A stretch of DNA of 64,000 bases, taken from assembly GCA_963082975.1 (NCBI GenBank), contig OY720350.1, positions 10,386,910 to 10,450,909 on the forward strand, read 5' to 3'. This stretch comes from Labia minor. Its lineage: Eukaryota; Arthropoda; Insecta; Dermaptera; Spongiphoridae. Made by a program: the position numbers and the translations under genes. The notes under the pieces were generated by a model. The model was not told the DNA's origin. It worked only from the letters and a program-made list of their open reading frames with translations, and did not search any database. Each line of letters begins with the position of its first letter. The first letter of the stretch is position 1. Shown here one piece after another: positions 1-11,707 of the stretch.

Positions 1-230
1 TTTACTAATAATTCTTTTGATTAAACATGAATATGTTTATTTCTTTAGGATAATAAAATCAGATTAACTAATTAATTATAACGATGAAAAAAAAGAAAAA
101 GAGAGATTAAAAGAGGAAATATTAATTATATATTATTTAAAAAAAAAACACCAAGTAGATTTAGTAGATGGTTATTAGAGACTAAATTCGTTCAAATTTT
201 CGATTAAATAAAGAAAATCTATATTTCGAT
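1..230. other. AT-rich leader, no feature seen
   Basis: A/T-rich sequence with short A runs. No open frame, tRNA-like fold or recognisable repeat end was found. Confidence 0.5.
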
Positions 231-719
231 AATTATTTACAAAAGGTGAAGCTTCAGGGATTTGGATAAAACTTTACCAGTGGATTCCTTTTTTAATTCC
301 AAACAAACTTTCCTTATGAAATATTTCCCTGTCTCTTCTAGTTTACGAAATAAAAATCATTAAAATCCATTGATATTCTATTTAGTTACCATATTTTAAT
401 CATTTGGCCAGCAGAGGAATCCACTAATTGTTTTTTTTTTGTTTGTTTGATTTGGGTATATGAAAATTATAAAATATAAATTATTCTGACTAATTTTCGG
501 ATTGGATAGTGAATTAGTGAATTAGTCAATAAAATATTACATTAATGGGTGAACATTTCGAAGTTCATAACCTGCTAATCTGCCAAACTTAAAAAAAAAT
601 GTAAACTAGAAGAGATCGGGAAATATTTCATTAGGAAAGTTTCTTTGGAATTAAAAAAGGAATCCACTGGTAAAGTTTCATCCAAATCCCTGAAGCTTCA
701 CGTTGTGTTAAACAATTAC
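231..719. repeat. Foldback element, family F, copy 1
   Basis: The two ends are inverted copies of each other over roughly 115-120 bases. The left arm reads inward through GAAGCTTCAGGGATTTGG, and the right arm ends CCAAATCCCTGAAGCTTC followed by a diverged AAACAATTAC terminus. The arms continue through CCAGTGGATTCC and the CTTCTAGTTTACG border into an AT-rich centre that contains CATTTGGCCAGCAGAGG. Two more copies lie at 3151-3550 and 21830-22358. There is no coding capacity. It is most likely a long-TIR MITE of a DNA transposon; I could not assign a superfamily because no clean target duplication is visible. Confidence 0.75.
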
Positions 720-1873
720 TCATATTTCTACTAAGTTAATTAATCTTATATGATATATTTAAGTAGAAGACTAATGATATTTTTATTTAAAAAAGGTGTA
801 AAAATTATTTTATTTATCTAAATAATTGTTTTTTTTTTTTTTTTTTTTTTTGTTATTTATTTTAAATAAATAATTGCTTATTAAAATGTAAATAGAATTT
901 ATCATTAGAATAAAATTAATTATAGGTTATAGAAAAAAAAAAATTCTTTGCATAAGAAATCGTTTGTTTTTTTTTTATAATGTTGTTCTACACGTAGGTA
1001 AGTAATTGAATCGATGTGTGTTTGGAGAAAAGGTGTGAGTTGCTTTTAATAAATTGAGTTGATGTCAAGTACGTTAAGTTAGTTGTTATGATTTATGTCC
1101 TTAGTCGAGAAAAATAGAATTTCAATCGAGTGGATGAATTTAATAGAGGATATGTAGCAAGGTCTCTTATCAAAATGTCGAAGGTTGCTAAATAAGAATC
1201 GTCGAGAGTTGCATTGGAATTTCAATCGTGTTGGCAAAATGAAAAGGGAAATCTGGAGCAGAGAGGGAGTGGATACAAAGAGAGAGAGAGAGAGACATTC
1301 ACCTGTTCCAGGTACAATTTGGGATTTATCTCCAGACAGGATCATCGTTAGACGCTTTTACTTTTAGAAAACGAAATGAACTAATTCCGTTATTCAAAAT
1401 GTCACAGAAATATTTTGTTTTATTTATTTATTTATTTATTTGTATATAATTAAAAATTAATTTGCTTTAAGAATTCTATCAGATTGTTTTATATGTTATA
1501 TAAAATAAAATGTGTGTAGACGATTGATGATGAGCATATGATCATCATAAGAATGATGACTATCACTTTATAAATTAACATTAAATTAGTTATTAGGTAA
1601 ATAATATCGTAATGTTTTATAATTAACTGTAAATTGTAATATAATTAATTAATTATATACACAATCAATTAATTAATAAGGTGTTGAAATAAATATAATC
1701 TTTATTTAAAAGGTTAGATTCTCTCTCTCTCTTTCTTTCTTTCTATCAAATTGAAAAGATTTCGACTATATTTAATTAATTAATTAATTAATTTTAGGAA
1801 GGATTGTTTCAAAATTTAATATCCTTGATATTTGAAAGAACTTTAAATCAAAAATCACTTCAAAGGTAGGAAA
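720..1873. other. AT-rich filler with simple repeats
   Basis: Holds a long T run near 829-851, a short GA-rich patch near 1276-1295, TTTA repeats near 1423-1441, a CT/TTTC patch near 1721-1744 and a TTAA run near 1773-1792. The two overlapping opposite-strand ORFs around 1079-1367 have no recognisable domain and I treat them as chance. Confidence 0.5.
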
Positions 1874-2078
1874 AATAAGCGGGAGTGTCCTCCCCTAGAC
1901 TTTCCCGCATATAAATAGGTATAAAGAGTTGTGAATGAATATTTAGAATGTGTAAACGTGGTATTGATAAAGAGCCAGTTCGTATTAGTTTATTGGTGTC
2001 AAATTTGATATTTGATAACATTTATATATATATAGAATAAAGTGCTACTTCCGGTTAACTGATATTTTCAATGTAAAA

Positions 2079-2474
2079 AATAAGTAAGATGATTTTTCTC
2101 GATGTTAAAACCAATACAAAGTGCATGATTCGTGGTGATATGTAAAAAATCTCCACATGTGAAATTTGGTGTGAAAATAACCCTTCTCTTCCTATCGTCA
2201 ATCGCTAAAACTACCACTTCCGGTTTCCGGATTTGCACCAAAAGTTGATCAATTCATCCTACTGATGTATTAAGTAAATATACCAAATTTCATCAAAATC
2301 CGTTGAGCCGTTCAGGCTGTACACATCTATACGGACGGACGGACGGACAGACATCATGCTAAAAATACTTTTTTCTGTTAAGAAAATGCATGATTCGTGG
2401 AGATATGTACCTAAAAATATCCATAGGTGAAATTTGGTGTGAAAACAATACCTCCCTTACTATCGTCGGTCGGT
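2079..2474 (-). mobile_element. Helentron-like family C, internally deleted, nested in B
   Basis: The reverse-strand 5' end ACCGACCGACGATAG is at 2474 beside an A/T run. The 3' side begins AATAAGT and then jumps straight to the internal GATTTTTCTCGATG segment, so the usual inverted copy, 3' hairpin and CRE pair have been deleted. It contains the (GGAC)n microsatellite, GAAATTTGGT and the CCGGAAAC-type motif. Flanking B sequence is split cleanly, so C arrived after B. Confidence 0.7.
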
Positions 2475-2760
2475 AAAAAAGAAACGCTACTTGTATAGGT
2501 AAAATGTCACTTCCGGTAGTCAGATCATGATGAAATTTGGTATCTGAATTTTTTACATATTTTTAAATCTATATACAAAATAGGAAGCAAACTGGTACTT
2601 TACTTGAAAGGTAAACGCAACCAGTGTAGGTAAAGTACCACTTCCGGTTAACCGATTTTGACGAAATTTTGATAGAAATCTACAAACTGTGAATAATATC
2701 GGTGTACCAAATTTCGAAGTCCTAGCTTGATTAGTTTTTGAGTAAATTTGCTTACAGACA

Positions 2761-2791
<31 letters not shown>

Positions 2792-2824
2792 CATACATAC
2801 ATACATACATACATACACACACAC
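2761..2824. repeat. (TACA)n then (CA)n microsatellite
   Basis: About 13 TACA units followed by ACAC. It sits at the microsatellite position of the surrounding family B element, directly next to the CAGACAT motif. Confidence 0.95.
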
Positions 2825-3150
2825 AGACATAATTCGAAAAATGGTATTTTCCGACTCAGGGAGGTCTAAAACGTCAAGATCTATTGAAATCTCGAAGTCG
2901 AAATTTTTGACGATTCCAATACTTCCCTTATACGAAGTATGCGGGAAAGTAAAAAACCCAGGCAATTTCTTAATAGGTTTAATTTTTATTTTATTTAGAT
3001 AATTTAAATTAATTGATTATAGAATATTTTATATTTATTTTAATTAAAATAAAATCTATCTATTTAGTTAGATTTTTTTTTTATTTTAATTTACTTGAAA
3101 ATTCTTTGATGCAACATTCTCTAATCTTAGCTACATCTTTTCAATTCTTG

Positions 3151-3550
3151 GTAATTGTTTACAAAACGGGAAACTTCAGGGATTTGGATGAAATTTTGTC
3201 AAAAGATTTCTTTTTTTAAGATAAACTAGTTATGAATGAGCAGCCACTTTATTCACTAATTTCCGGGTTATTCGGGTTCGGTTTGGATATTGGAATTAAT
3301 TTTTTAATTTTCATTTATCCAAACCGAACTGAACCCCCTCCAAGAAAATTAGCGGAGCCCTCTGCTGGCCAAATGAATAAAACATGGTAACTAAATAGAA
3401 TGTAAAATGGATTTATATATTCAAATTTTAATAATGTTTAACCCGTAAACTAGAAGAGACCGATTAATATTGTATAAGGAAAGTTTCTTTGGAATTAAAA
3501 AAGGAATCTTTTGGCAATTCTCTGAAGCTTTCCGTTTTGTAAACAATTAC
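3151..3550. repeat. Foldback element, family F, copy 2
   Basis: Left end GGTAATTGTTTACAAAACGG and right end CCGTTTTGTAAACAATTACC are perfect inverted copies over 20 bases. The arms continue with the GGGATTTGGATGAAA and CTAGAAGAGACCG landmarks of the family. The centre contains CCTCTGCTGGCCAAATG. The left arm is shortened compared with copies 1 and 3. No protein. Confidence 0.75.
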
Positions 3551-3970
3551 CCAATTCTCTTTTTCGTCCCCATTAAAATTTCCTGCTGATCGAGTATTTT
3601 TCATTTTGTTAATTTCAAATTAAAATCATTTAATAATAAAATATGGTATTATTTATTATTAAAAAAAGAAGAAGAAAAAAATTTAATATTAATAATTTGA
3701 ATGAGCATCGTTTATCTTTTGATTCGAGTCACTTGGATTATTGATCTCCATATTCTTCAGGTCAATGATATTTATTACGAAGAAAACGAAATATATATAT
3801 CTTTATAATTTATGTAAGAGTAGAAACTGAATCGTGATTATAAACAAAAATTGACATGCTTAATTTAAAATAATGAAACAGGAAGTTTTTATATTAAATA
3901 AATCAAAATTATATACACAGAAATAATATTTACTATATATATATATATATATATATTGTCAATTTTTTAT
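3551..3970. other. AT-rich filler with (TA)n
   Basis: No gene signal. A (TA)n run lies near 3936-3956. Confidence 0.5.
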
Positions 3971-4086
3971 ACTATCTTGCGATCACGAAAATGTTCGATA
4001 TCGAGATTTTGATGTTTTTATACGTTTTGAAGGTTCCTGAATCATTTTCACTAAGGTTGAGAAAAATGTGTGTGTGTGTGTGTGTA
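3971..4086 (+). mobile_element. Helentron-like family A, 5' fragment
   Basis: Starts ACTATCTTGCGATCACG, which lacks the usual internal GCCAGAGATAGTA segment, so the 5' hairpin is lost. It then follows the family through GAGATTTTGATG and GGTTCCTGAATC to a (GT)n tract, where it stops. Confidence 0.75.
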
Positions 4087-4912
4087 ATTTTAATAAATTA
4101 ATTTGAATTATCATATTTTTATTATTAAATTTTTTTAATATGATATTCTATGCAGGCATATTATTACCTCAGTAAGAATATTTTCTGATATTATTCCTTC
4201 TTTTCAATTGTGATATCAGAGTTCGTTGTTTTAAAAACCTCTCCAATTTCTTACTGGCCGGTGAATCATCTGTTTTGTTTAACTGGTGTGAAAAGGTTTC
4301 AGATTACATTGCGTCATTCATTAATTTGTTCCATTCAAAACAAAAAAACAAAGAAAAAGAAAAAAAAAAAAAGTCTGACCAAGTAACCTTCTGGCATTCG
4401 CTTTTACCGTGCGTGTATGCGGGAGGTACGATATGCATGGCAAACAGTAGCGCCTGATTTGGTAATCATTTCAATGGATATTGCACCCTTTCATATAATA
4501 CATGGCCGATTAAATTATATGATAAATAGTGGATTATGTAAATATTGCTATTATAATGATAAAGAACACGTTTTCTCCGACAATTTTTGCATTATCGTAT
4601 TTCACCTTCGTTGGATTTTAATTCACCAGATAATCAAATAATATCGTTATGCCATAAGAGATGCAAATAAAAAAGGTGAAAGTTTGTTAATCATTGACAC
4701 TATATTAAGAAATATTTGCCCTTTAAGTCATATCCAGGGAGAAAGACGTTGGATATATGTTACTTATATTTATTTACACACTATAAAGGAAATGAATAAA
4801 TCACTCGTCATCTCCTCTGATTTTGCGAGATTCTACTCCTATTAATGCGAAATTCAATGAAGCCTCCAATTGGACAAACGAAGAAGGCTTATTTTTCTAT
4901 TTCATAAAAGAA
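4087..4912. other. No gene recognised
   Basis: Two overlapping frames (4275-4457 and 4417-4641) are open but run through an A-rich low-complexity tract or have AT-biased composition without a recognisable motif. I do not call either a gene. Confidence 0.4.
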
Positions 4913-5488
4913 AATAAGTTGGAGTGTCTACACTCGACTATCTCGCAAGTTTAAATTAAATTTAATTAATTATAAATTATAAATTAAAATTAATAAATAA
5001 TATTTATTAAACCAGCGCATGTTTGGCTCTTTGTTAATGGTACGACGTCACGTGTTGGCGCGTGATTTGCAGTGTTAAAAAATTAATTCCGATAATTTCA
5101 GCGATTCATTCAAGCTGAAATTCTATATATAGCAGTTTTATACAATTTTTAATCATGTAAAAAACTATATCTTTATTTTTACGGTCACTTTAGAAGAAAA
5201 AAAATAAAAACGTTGTAGGTAATGACCCTCTTCCGGTCAAAAGTTGATAGAAAACTACAAATTTTGAATAAATCACGTATACCAAATTTCATGATTCTAG
5301 CTCAAACAGTTTTTGCGTAATCTTGTCTACATACACACACACAGAGAGAGAGAGATAGAGACAGACAGACAGACAGACCTTTTTCTCAACTTTAGTGAAA
5401 ATGATTCAGGAACCTTCAAAACGTATAAAAAGATCAAAATCTCGATATCGAAAATTTTCGTGATCGCAATACTATCTGGTGAGATAGT
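4913..5488 (-). mobile_element. Helentron-like family A, near full length
   Basis: Begins AATAAGTTGGAGTGTC (reverse of the 3' end; hairpin stem GAGTG/CACTC with one loop change) followed by GACTATCTCGC, the inner copy of the terminal repeat. It ends at ...GGTGAGATAGT, the 5' end. Internal CACACA, GAGA and CAGA repeats occupy the microsatellite position. The open frame at 5313-5516 is only the microsatellite and its flank. Confidence 0.85.
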
Positions 5489-6407
5489 AAAAATATTGAA
5501 TTGTAAGTTTTGTTAATTAATATTAACTTTAATACTACTAATATAATAGAAATGTTTAAATTGTAAAAAAATTATACTACTACTATTCATAGATCTATAT
5601 TAAAGTTAATTAATATAATTATAATGTATCAAAAAAAATTAGAGGTTTATTAAACGGGAAGAAAATTTAAAAGGGAAAAGGAGTAGAAATAAATAAATAA
5701 ATAAATAAACGTAGAGATAAAGATTGGGAATCCCTGATATATTCATATTAATCCATGCTACATTCTAAATACCGTATAGAAATGTCCATAAAATATTATA
5801 TAAAAGGGAAAAATAAAAGTTTTTAAAAAAAAAAAAAAGATTTAAGGGTGTAAGAACTTTGAGATTCCATAGCGCCACAGATAGACAGACAGACAGACAG
5901 ATAGATAGATAGATTTGTATAAACACAACAAATTTTTCCTTCTGTCCAAAGAATTAATGAGATCCGAATGATTAATTAAGAATGGAATCGACCATATTAA
6001 GAAAAGCATTGTGTAGTAGTACTCTTACAAATAATTATAGTTTATCTTGATTCATTATTGTACTAATTTTGTGTTTATTTATTTATATCTTTAATCCTAT
6101 TACACAATTGTTAAATTTATGCTTTTCAATGGTCATAAATTTTTTTATTCTCTTACGTAAGGGAAATTGTCTAGCGAGGGCAGATTTTTATTTGATATCG
6201 AAACCTCAGGGCCAAATCAATCACGGATTTAGTACTCGAATATGACACTTAAATTCAAATGAGGCTGTAAAATGGAAGATTAGCGGTTTTTTTTTATTTA
6301 ACACTCTATTGAATAGAAAATACAATGTAATAGATAAATAACAATAGAGAAATTAAAATTTTCTGAAATGACTGTTGTTATTATTATTATTTTAATAAAA
6401 TATTTTT
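5489..6407. other. AT-rich filler; (GACA)n/(GATA)n microsatellite
   Basis: A mixed ACAG then ATAG tetranucleotide tract lies near 5879-5915. AATA repeats are near 5688-5708. No exon signal. Confidence 0.5.
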
Positions 6408-6922
6408 ACCGACAGACGAAAGGAAGGGAAGCTATCATTTTAACACCAAATTTCACATGTGGAGATTTTTACATATCTCCACGAATCATGCCTTTTGTTA
6501 ACAGAAAAAAGTATTTCTAGCATGATGTCTGTCCGCCTGTCCATTGTGTGTCGGTTTAGAAGTGTACAGCTCGAACGACTCAACGTATTTTGATAAAATT
6601 TGGAATATTTACTTAATGCATCAGTAGCATATATCATCAACTTTTGGTGTACTATATCCTGAAACCGGAAGTGGTAGTTTACAAAGAATTAATTTTATAT
6701 TCATTGTCGGAAAATTATTTCACTTAAAATATAGTAGTAATCAATAATTGAGTAATTAAACTAAAAATAAAAACCAAGATAATATAATCTAGTCATTTTA
6801 ATTCAAGTTTTAAAAATATTTTTTTTTTTTTTGATACTTTATATATGTATATATAATTTTGTTTGGAAATTAAATTATTTCAAATCGTCGGTCGGTTCTG
6901 TGTCTGGCTACAGCTCATTTTT
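6408..6922 (+). mobile_element. Helentron-like family C, diverged copy
   Basis: The 5' end ACCGACAGACGA follows a T run. Landmarks in order are CACATGTGGAGATTTTTAC, ATGTCTGTCCG, GTGTACAGC and CCGGAAGTGGTAG. The centre is replaced by diverged AT sequence. The 3' end near 6887-6922 keeps CGTCGGTCGGTTC and a decayed hairpin (CTGGCTACAG). The reverse-strand frame at 6440-6640 is a by-product of the repeat. Confidence 0.75.
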
Positions 6923-8643
6923 TAATAATTTAATTTCAAATGAAAATATATTTTAAAAAAATAATAAAAGTTATATTAAAATTATAAATTTATGATTGAA
7001 CTAAATATTTTATTTTTTAATACAATTGTAAATAATTGATTAATTAATTAATCAATTTATTAATGAATTCAAATTTGTTGTATTAATTTCAATATCAAAG
7101 GTTTTTTAAGGTTATATTTAGAAAGTACTTTATACGTATACTGTATAATTAATTATACTCGTATTAAAATATTTCATGAGTTTCTTTATGTTTATTTTTT
7201 CTTTTTAACTATTAATTATTATTTTTTGATTTATATAGAAATAGTAAAGGAATAATTTTAATTTTTTTTTTTTTTCAAATCAAAAATTCAAAAGTCTTTG
7301 ATAAAATTTTTGTAGGATAATTTAAATACCGATTTTTTTTTTCTTAAAGGTGTTTGACAAATTTATTAAATTTATCAGTAATTAGTTAGTACGAGTTTAA
7401 AAAAGAGATAATAATACGAGTTGTGTGACTCTCTCTCTCCCTCTTTTTCTTTCTCGTTCTCTGTTTCTTTTCTTTACCGATTTCGAAATGAAATATGCAA
7501 GAATTCTATTAGTTGAGAATTGAATTCCACCACCTTATCGACCGCGTTGCTTGTTGGAGTTTTAATCAAGTTTGTCTGCAGCAGGCTGCTATCTTAACGA
7601 GCTATTGATGACTGGTTCCAGTTGACTTCAGTTCCCACCTATTTATTTGGTTTGTCTTAAGGTCTCTTTTTATAGGTTCGATTTACAATGGAATGGACCA
7701 CAAACTGCGTCTATTTACAGCCTAATTAATTGAAATCAGAAAAAGAGTGGAAAATTGTTTCTTCGATTTTACGCACGACCCTCAAAAAGATTTTATTTAA
7801 CGCAGAAGGGAGGTTTTGTTGATACTCAGTTTTTTTGTTTTTCAAATTTTTTTATTTATATACGAATATTTATTTATTTATTTATTTATTTTTCTAGAAT
7901 GAATATTTAAATGTTAAATGTTCATTTCTAAAATCCTTTGAAAACGAAACACTTTTAAACAAGTTCAATATTTACATACACTCACTTAAACTTTACTACA
8001 TATAGAATGGTTGGTTCATATTTTACATTCTCTTTTAATATCAATTTTGTATGCTGTCTACCAAAATTATCCAATTTTTAATTTATTCTCTTAGTATAGT
8101 AAAATTTATAATTGAATCGTGTTCTACTATATTTTTTATGATATATCTATTGGAAATTATTCAAAATCATTTAAAAAAAAAATGAAACAGAATTTTAAAG
8201 ACAGAATGATAACAAAACTTTATTATAGATTTTCATGCTAAACTCGTAAATTGTGTGAAAAAAAAGTCTTTAGCTATTACAACTAAATTGAATTTTTCAA
8301 TTAGATCCTTTGTTATGTTTTTCAGTAAATAAAAAATAATAAGTGCAACCAACCATGCTGTACTTTTATCAATATATCTTTATGATTTAAACAATATTAT
8401 ACTGAATAGTATTTATCTATTAATATATTTTGATGAGAGAATTTATAATTTATATTGGGCTATATGAATGTAGTAATCTTAGAAAATATTAATTATTAAT
8501 TATTTATGTTATTTTAGAAATATAAATTTAAATAAAGTTTACTAAAATAGATCAATTATTTATTCGATTTTAATTTTATTTTATATTTAATATAAAAAAA
8601 GTGTCTGTAATGTTAAAATATTTCTTATTTTTCTTATTTTTTT
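6923..8643. other. AT-rich tract with a small GC-richer island
   Basis: Mostly A/T. Bases 7495-7790 are more complex, with CTGCAGCAGGCTGC, CCAGTTGACTTCAG and a purine/pyrimidine edge at 7425-7475. All frames in the island close quickly, so it may be a conserved non-coding or regulatory piece. Confidence 0.4.
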
Positions 8644-9246
8644 ACTATCTCGCCAGAGATAGTATTGCGATCACGAAAATTTTCGATGTTGAGATTTTGA
8701 TGTTTTAATACGTTTTGAAGGTTCCTGAATCATTTTCACTAAGGTTGAGAAAAATGTCTGTGTGTGTGTGTGTGTGTGTATGTAGACAAGATTACGCAAA
8801 AAAGGTTTGAGCTAGAATGATGAAATTTGGTACATGAGCATTATTCAAAATTCGTAGTTTTCTATCAACTTTTGAGAAATGTAGTTCAACCGGAAGAGGG
8901 TCATTACCTACAACGTTTTGATTTTTTTTCCTCTAAAGTGACCGTAAAAATAAAGATATATGTTTGATAATTTTTCACATGATTAAAGATTGTATAAAAC
9001 TGCTATATATAGAATTTCAGCTTGATTGATTCACTGAAATTACCAGAATTAATTTTTTAACACTGCAATTCTCACGCGCCAACATGTGACGTGGTGCCAT
9101 CAACAAAAAGCCAAACATGCGCTGGTTTAATATTTATTATTTATAATTTATAATTAATTAAATTTAATTTAAATATAATATATTATGTTATTTAATCCAA
9201 TTCTCAAATTGCGAGATAGTCGAGTGGAGACACTCCAGCTAATTTT
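8644..9246 (+). mobile_element. Helentron-like family A, tandem copy 1
   Basis: Starts ACTATCTCGCCAGAGATAGT, a perfect 8-bp stem with loop GCCA. A (TG)n lies near 8759-8780. Then come GAAATTTGGTAC and CCGGAAGAGGG. The 3' side carries GCGAGATAGT, the GAGTG-GAGA-CACTC hairpin and CAGCTAATT, one base different from the family end. Copy 2 begins immediately after it. Confidence 0.9.
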
Positions 9247-9376
9247 ACTATCTCGTCAGAGATAGTATTGCGACCACAAAAATTTTCGATGTCGAGATTT
9301 TGATGTTTTTATACGTTTTGAAGGTTCCTGAATCATTTTTACTAAAGTTGAGAAAAATATCTGTGTATATATGTAT

Positions 9377-9408
<32 letters not shown>

Positions 9409-9875
9409 AGACAAGATTATCCAAAATCGGTTTGAGCTAGAATGATGAAATTTGGTATACGGGCATTATTCAAAATTCGCAGTTTTCTATCAACTTTTGA
9501 GAAATGTAGCTCAACCGGAAGAGGGTCATTACCTACAACGTTTTGATTTTTTTCCCCTAAAGTGACCGTAAAAAAAAAATATATATTTGATAGTTTTTCC
9601 ACATGATTAAAAATTGTATAAAACTGATATGTATAGAAATTCAGCTTGATTGAATCGCTGAAAGTACCAATATTATTTTTTTTAAACTACAAATCACGCG
9701 CCAACACGTGACATGGTGTCATCAACAAAGAGCCAAACGTACGCTGGTTTAATAAATATTATTTATTAATTTTAATTTATAATTTATAATTAATCAAATT
9801 TAATTTAAATCAAAAATATGTTATTTAATCCAATTCAAATTCCGAGATAGTCGAGTAGAGACACTCCAGCTTATT
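9247..9875 (+). mobile_element. Helentron-like family A, tandem copy 2
   Basis: Starts ACTATCTCGTCAGAGATAGT right after the TTTT that closes copy 1, in the same orientation. Its (TG)n tract near 9379-9408 is longer than that of copy 1. The 3' end has CCGAGATAGT, a hairpin with one stem or loop change, and CAGCTTATT. The reverse-strand frame at 9417-9602 is only repeat sequence. Confidence 0.9.
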
Positions 9876-10364
9876 TTAATATATAAATATGAATTTCATA
9901 CTTATGGCTTGAACGAACTTAAAAAAAAAATAAATATGTATAGTAAAAACCGATTAAAAAAATATGATGGTAAGTATGAAGGTAATTAATGATTTTCGCA
10001 CAACTATAATTTATGGTAAAGAAACAAAAGGTAATTGAAATTCCAAAAGTAATTAAGGTCGTTTTTTCACAAGTGACAATTTTTGTTTTTAAGGTGGACT
10101 TCTTGTAAAGTTTATTATTTAATTATTATTATTATTATTATTATTTAAAAAAATAAATAAATTTATAGTTTAATGGAAAAAAAGTAAAATTATTGAATAA
10201 TAATAATAATATTAATACTAAATTCAGTCAAAAGTATTGATTGACACATACTTTAGCAAGATATAAAAAAACAAAAAAAAAAAAACTCGGGCTTTGAGTC
10301 ATCCTATACAATCATTTTGATCTTAACCAACTTCCGTTAGTTTTTTCCACCTTTGTAATTACAG
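9876..10364. other. AT-rich, probable intron upstream of exon candidate
   Basis: ATT repeats near 10125-10145 and an A run near 10268-10285. The last 25 bases before 10365 are pyrimidine-rich and end TGTAATTACAG, a good splice acceptor. Confidence 0.4.
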
Positions 10365-10451
10365 GGAATGTCAGACGGGTTGGGGGGATCACCATTCACA
10401 CCACCATTTGGTGGACCCACTCACACAGGGACATCATTCCAAAGTTCTTGA
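10365..10451 (+). CDS. Candidate terminal coding exon, unknown gene
   Basis: After the acceptor TTTTTTCCACCTTTGTAATTACAG the sequence is open in phase 0 for 28 codons and stops at TGA 10449-10451. The peptide starts GMSDGLGGSPF and ends TGTSFQSS. It is rich in Gly, Pro, Ser and Thr, like the disordered C-terminus of a transcription-factor-type protein. Base composition is far less AT-biased than the surroundings, and this continues about 350 bases past the stop as expected of a 3' UTR. I do not recognise the family. The call rests on the splice site, composition and downstream poly(A) signal. The upstream exons are not visible. Confidence 0.4.
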   Translation, partial: GMSDGLGGSPFTPPFGGPTHTGTSFQSS

Positions 10452-10885
10452 CGTTGCTTCTGATTAAACACCGGAACCCGCTTGTTTGGAATTGTCCGAG
10501 AATCTTAGTTAATAAATTTGTTTTCCCAGTTAATTTTCACTTAGTTCATCTTGACTTTTCCGGTAGCTTCAGAACACCGGACACCGCAAAGGATAATTAC
10601 TAATTAACATGGTTTGTGACTTGTGGAGGGTCAAACCAGAGATCCTAGAGAAGAAAACCTTTGTCAAATGCCGCCCTCCACAAATGCTTGATCCAAAATG
10701 TCATCTCATGACTTTTAATGATTTATCCTATCGAAGATTATCCCTGACGGAATCCTGTTAGGAAGATGACCAGCCGAAATAGCCATCTATTCTATTTTAA
10801 TTAATCCATTTCTAAAAACGATACTTATATTAGTTTATATTATTATAGTCTATTGATATAAATAAAAGCAATAAATTTATATAAT
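10452..10885 (+). other. Candidate 3' UTR with poly(A) signal
   Basis: GC-richer unique sequence runs from the stop codon to about 10790 and then becomes AT-rich. AATAAA occurs at 10861-10866, and a second AATAAA follows eight bases later. CCGGACACCGC and CTCCACAAATGC are inside. It could instead be conserved non-coding DNA. Confidence 0.35.
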
Positions 10886-11128
10886 AATAGATCTATGAGG
10901 TGAAATAATTGAGTTTCGAAAAGATCAAAGAATTAGTTTTAATTAAATAAATTTGTATTTAATATTATTAATATTTATCATTAAAGAATTAATTTACTGA
11001 TGATTACCAACCAAATATTATTAATAATATTTTTTTAAATATCAAAAGAATTTAAAACATTTATTAAAGAATTTTATGAATTATTTAATTATTTTTATAA
11101 AATAATTTTTTGTTTAATTTATTAAAAA
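10886..11128. other. AT-rich filler
   Basis: Almost pure A/T with AATATT repeats. No feature seen. Confidence 0.5.
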
Positions 11129-11401
11129 ATAAATCTGGAGTGTCTCCACTCGACTATCTCGCAAAAATTTGATGGCGCATGATTTGCAGTCGTTTTAAAA
11201 AATTAATTCCGGTACTTTCAGCGATTCAATCAAGCTGAAATTCTATATATAGCAGTTTTATACAATTTCTAATCATGTGAAAAATTATCAAACATATATT
11301 TTTATTTTTACGGTAACTTTAGAGGGAAAAAAATCAAAACGTGGTAGGTAATGTCCATCTTCCGGATGAGCTACATTTCTCAAAAGTTGATAGAAAACTA
11401 A
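11129..11401 (-). mobile_element. Helentron-like family A, 3' half
   Basis: Reverse 3' end with TCTGGAGTGTCTCCACTCG (hairpin) and ACTATCTCGC, then GCGATTCAATCAAGCTG and ATATATAGCAG. It breaks off after AAAGTTGATAGAAAACTA at 11401. The 5' half with the microsatellite is missing. Confidence 0.8.
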
Positions 11402-11707
11402 AAGATTATTTAGAAAATTTCTATTTTCAAATTTTTAAGAATTCATTTGTATTCATTTTTTGTTATTTTTTTTATTATTGAAATTATGAAGTTTATTAGC
11501 TTTTTAGAAAATTATCATTTTTAAAAGTTTGGAAGTTAGTTACCATTCATTCATTCATCCATTTTATAAAAAAGTTTAATAAATATCAAAATATTTCATT
11601 CTCTCATCAGGGAAAGAATTGAAATTTTTTTGTGATAAATGCATTTCCTTCTTTCAAAAGTAACACGCTCAGGGAAAACCCAGTTATTTATTTTTTATTT
11701 ATGTCTA

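Larger units (their letters stand above)
1874..2950 (-). mobile_element. Helentron-like family B, with family C nested inside
   Basis: The reverse-strand 5' end ACTTTCCCGCATAC is at 2950 and abuts a T run. The 3' end near 1874 shows the inverted copy TATGCGGGAAAGT, then a hairpin with stem GGGAG/CTCCC and loop GACA, then GCTTATT. Internal landmarks are a (TATG)n microsatellite after GTCTG, GAAATTTGG and CCGGAAGTGG. The element is interrupted at 2079-2474 by a C element, and B-type sequence resumes on both sides. The peptides rich in VCMY or TYIH read across this region come from the microsatellite. Non-autonomous, no protein. Confidence 0.75.

Noticed and set aside
2553..2965. Two reverse-strand ORFs with Val-Cys-Met-Tyr repeats
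   Set aside because: They translate the TACA/TATG microsatellite of a family B element; the same happens at 56812-57069.
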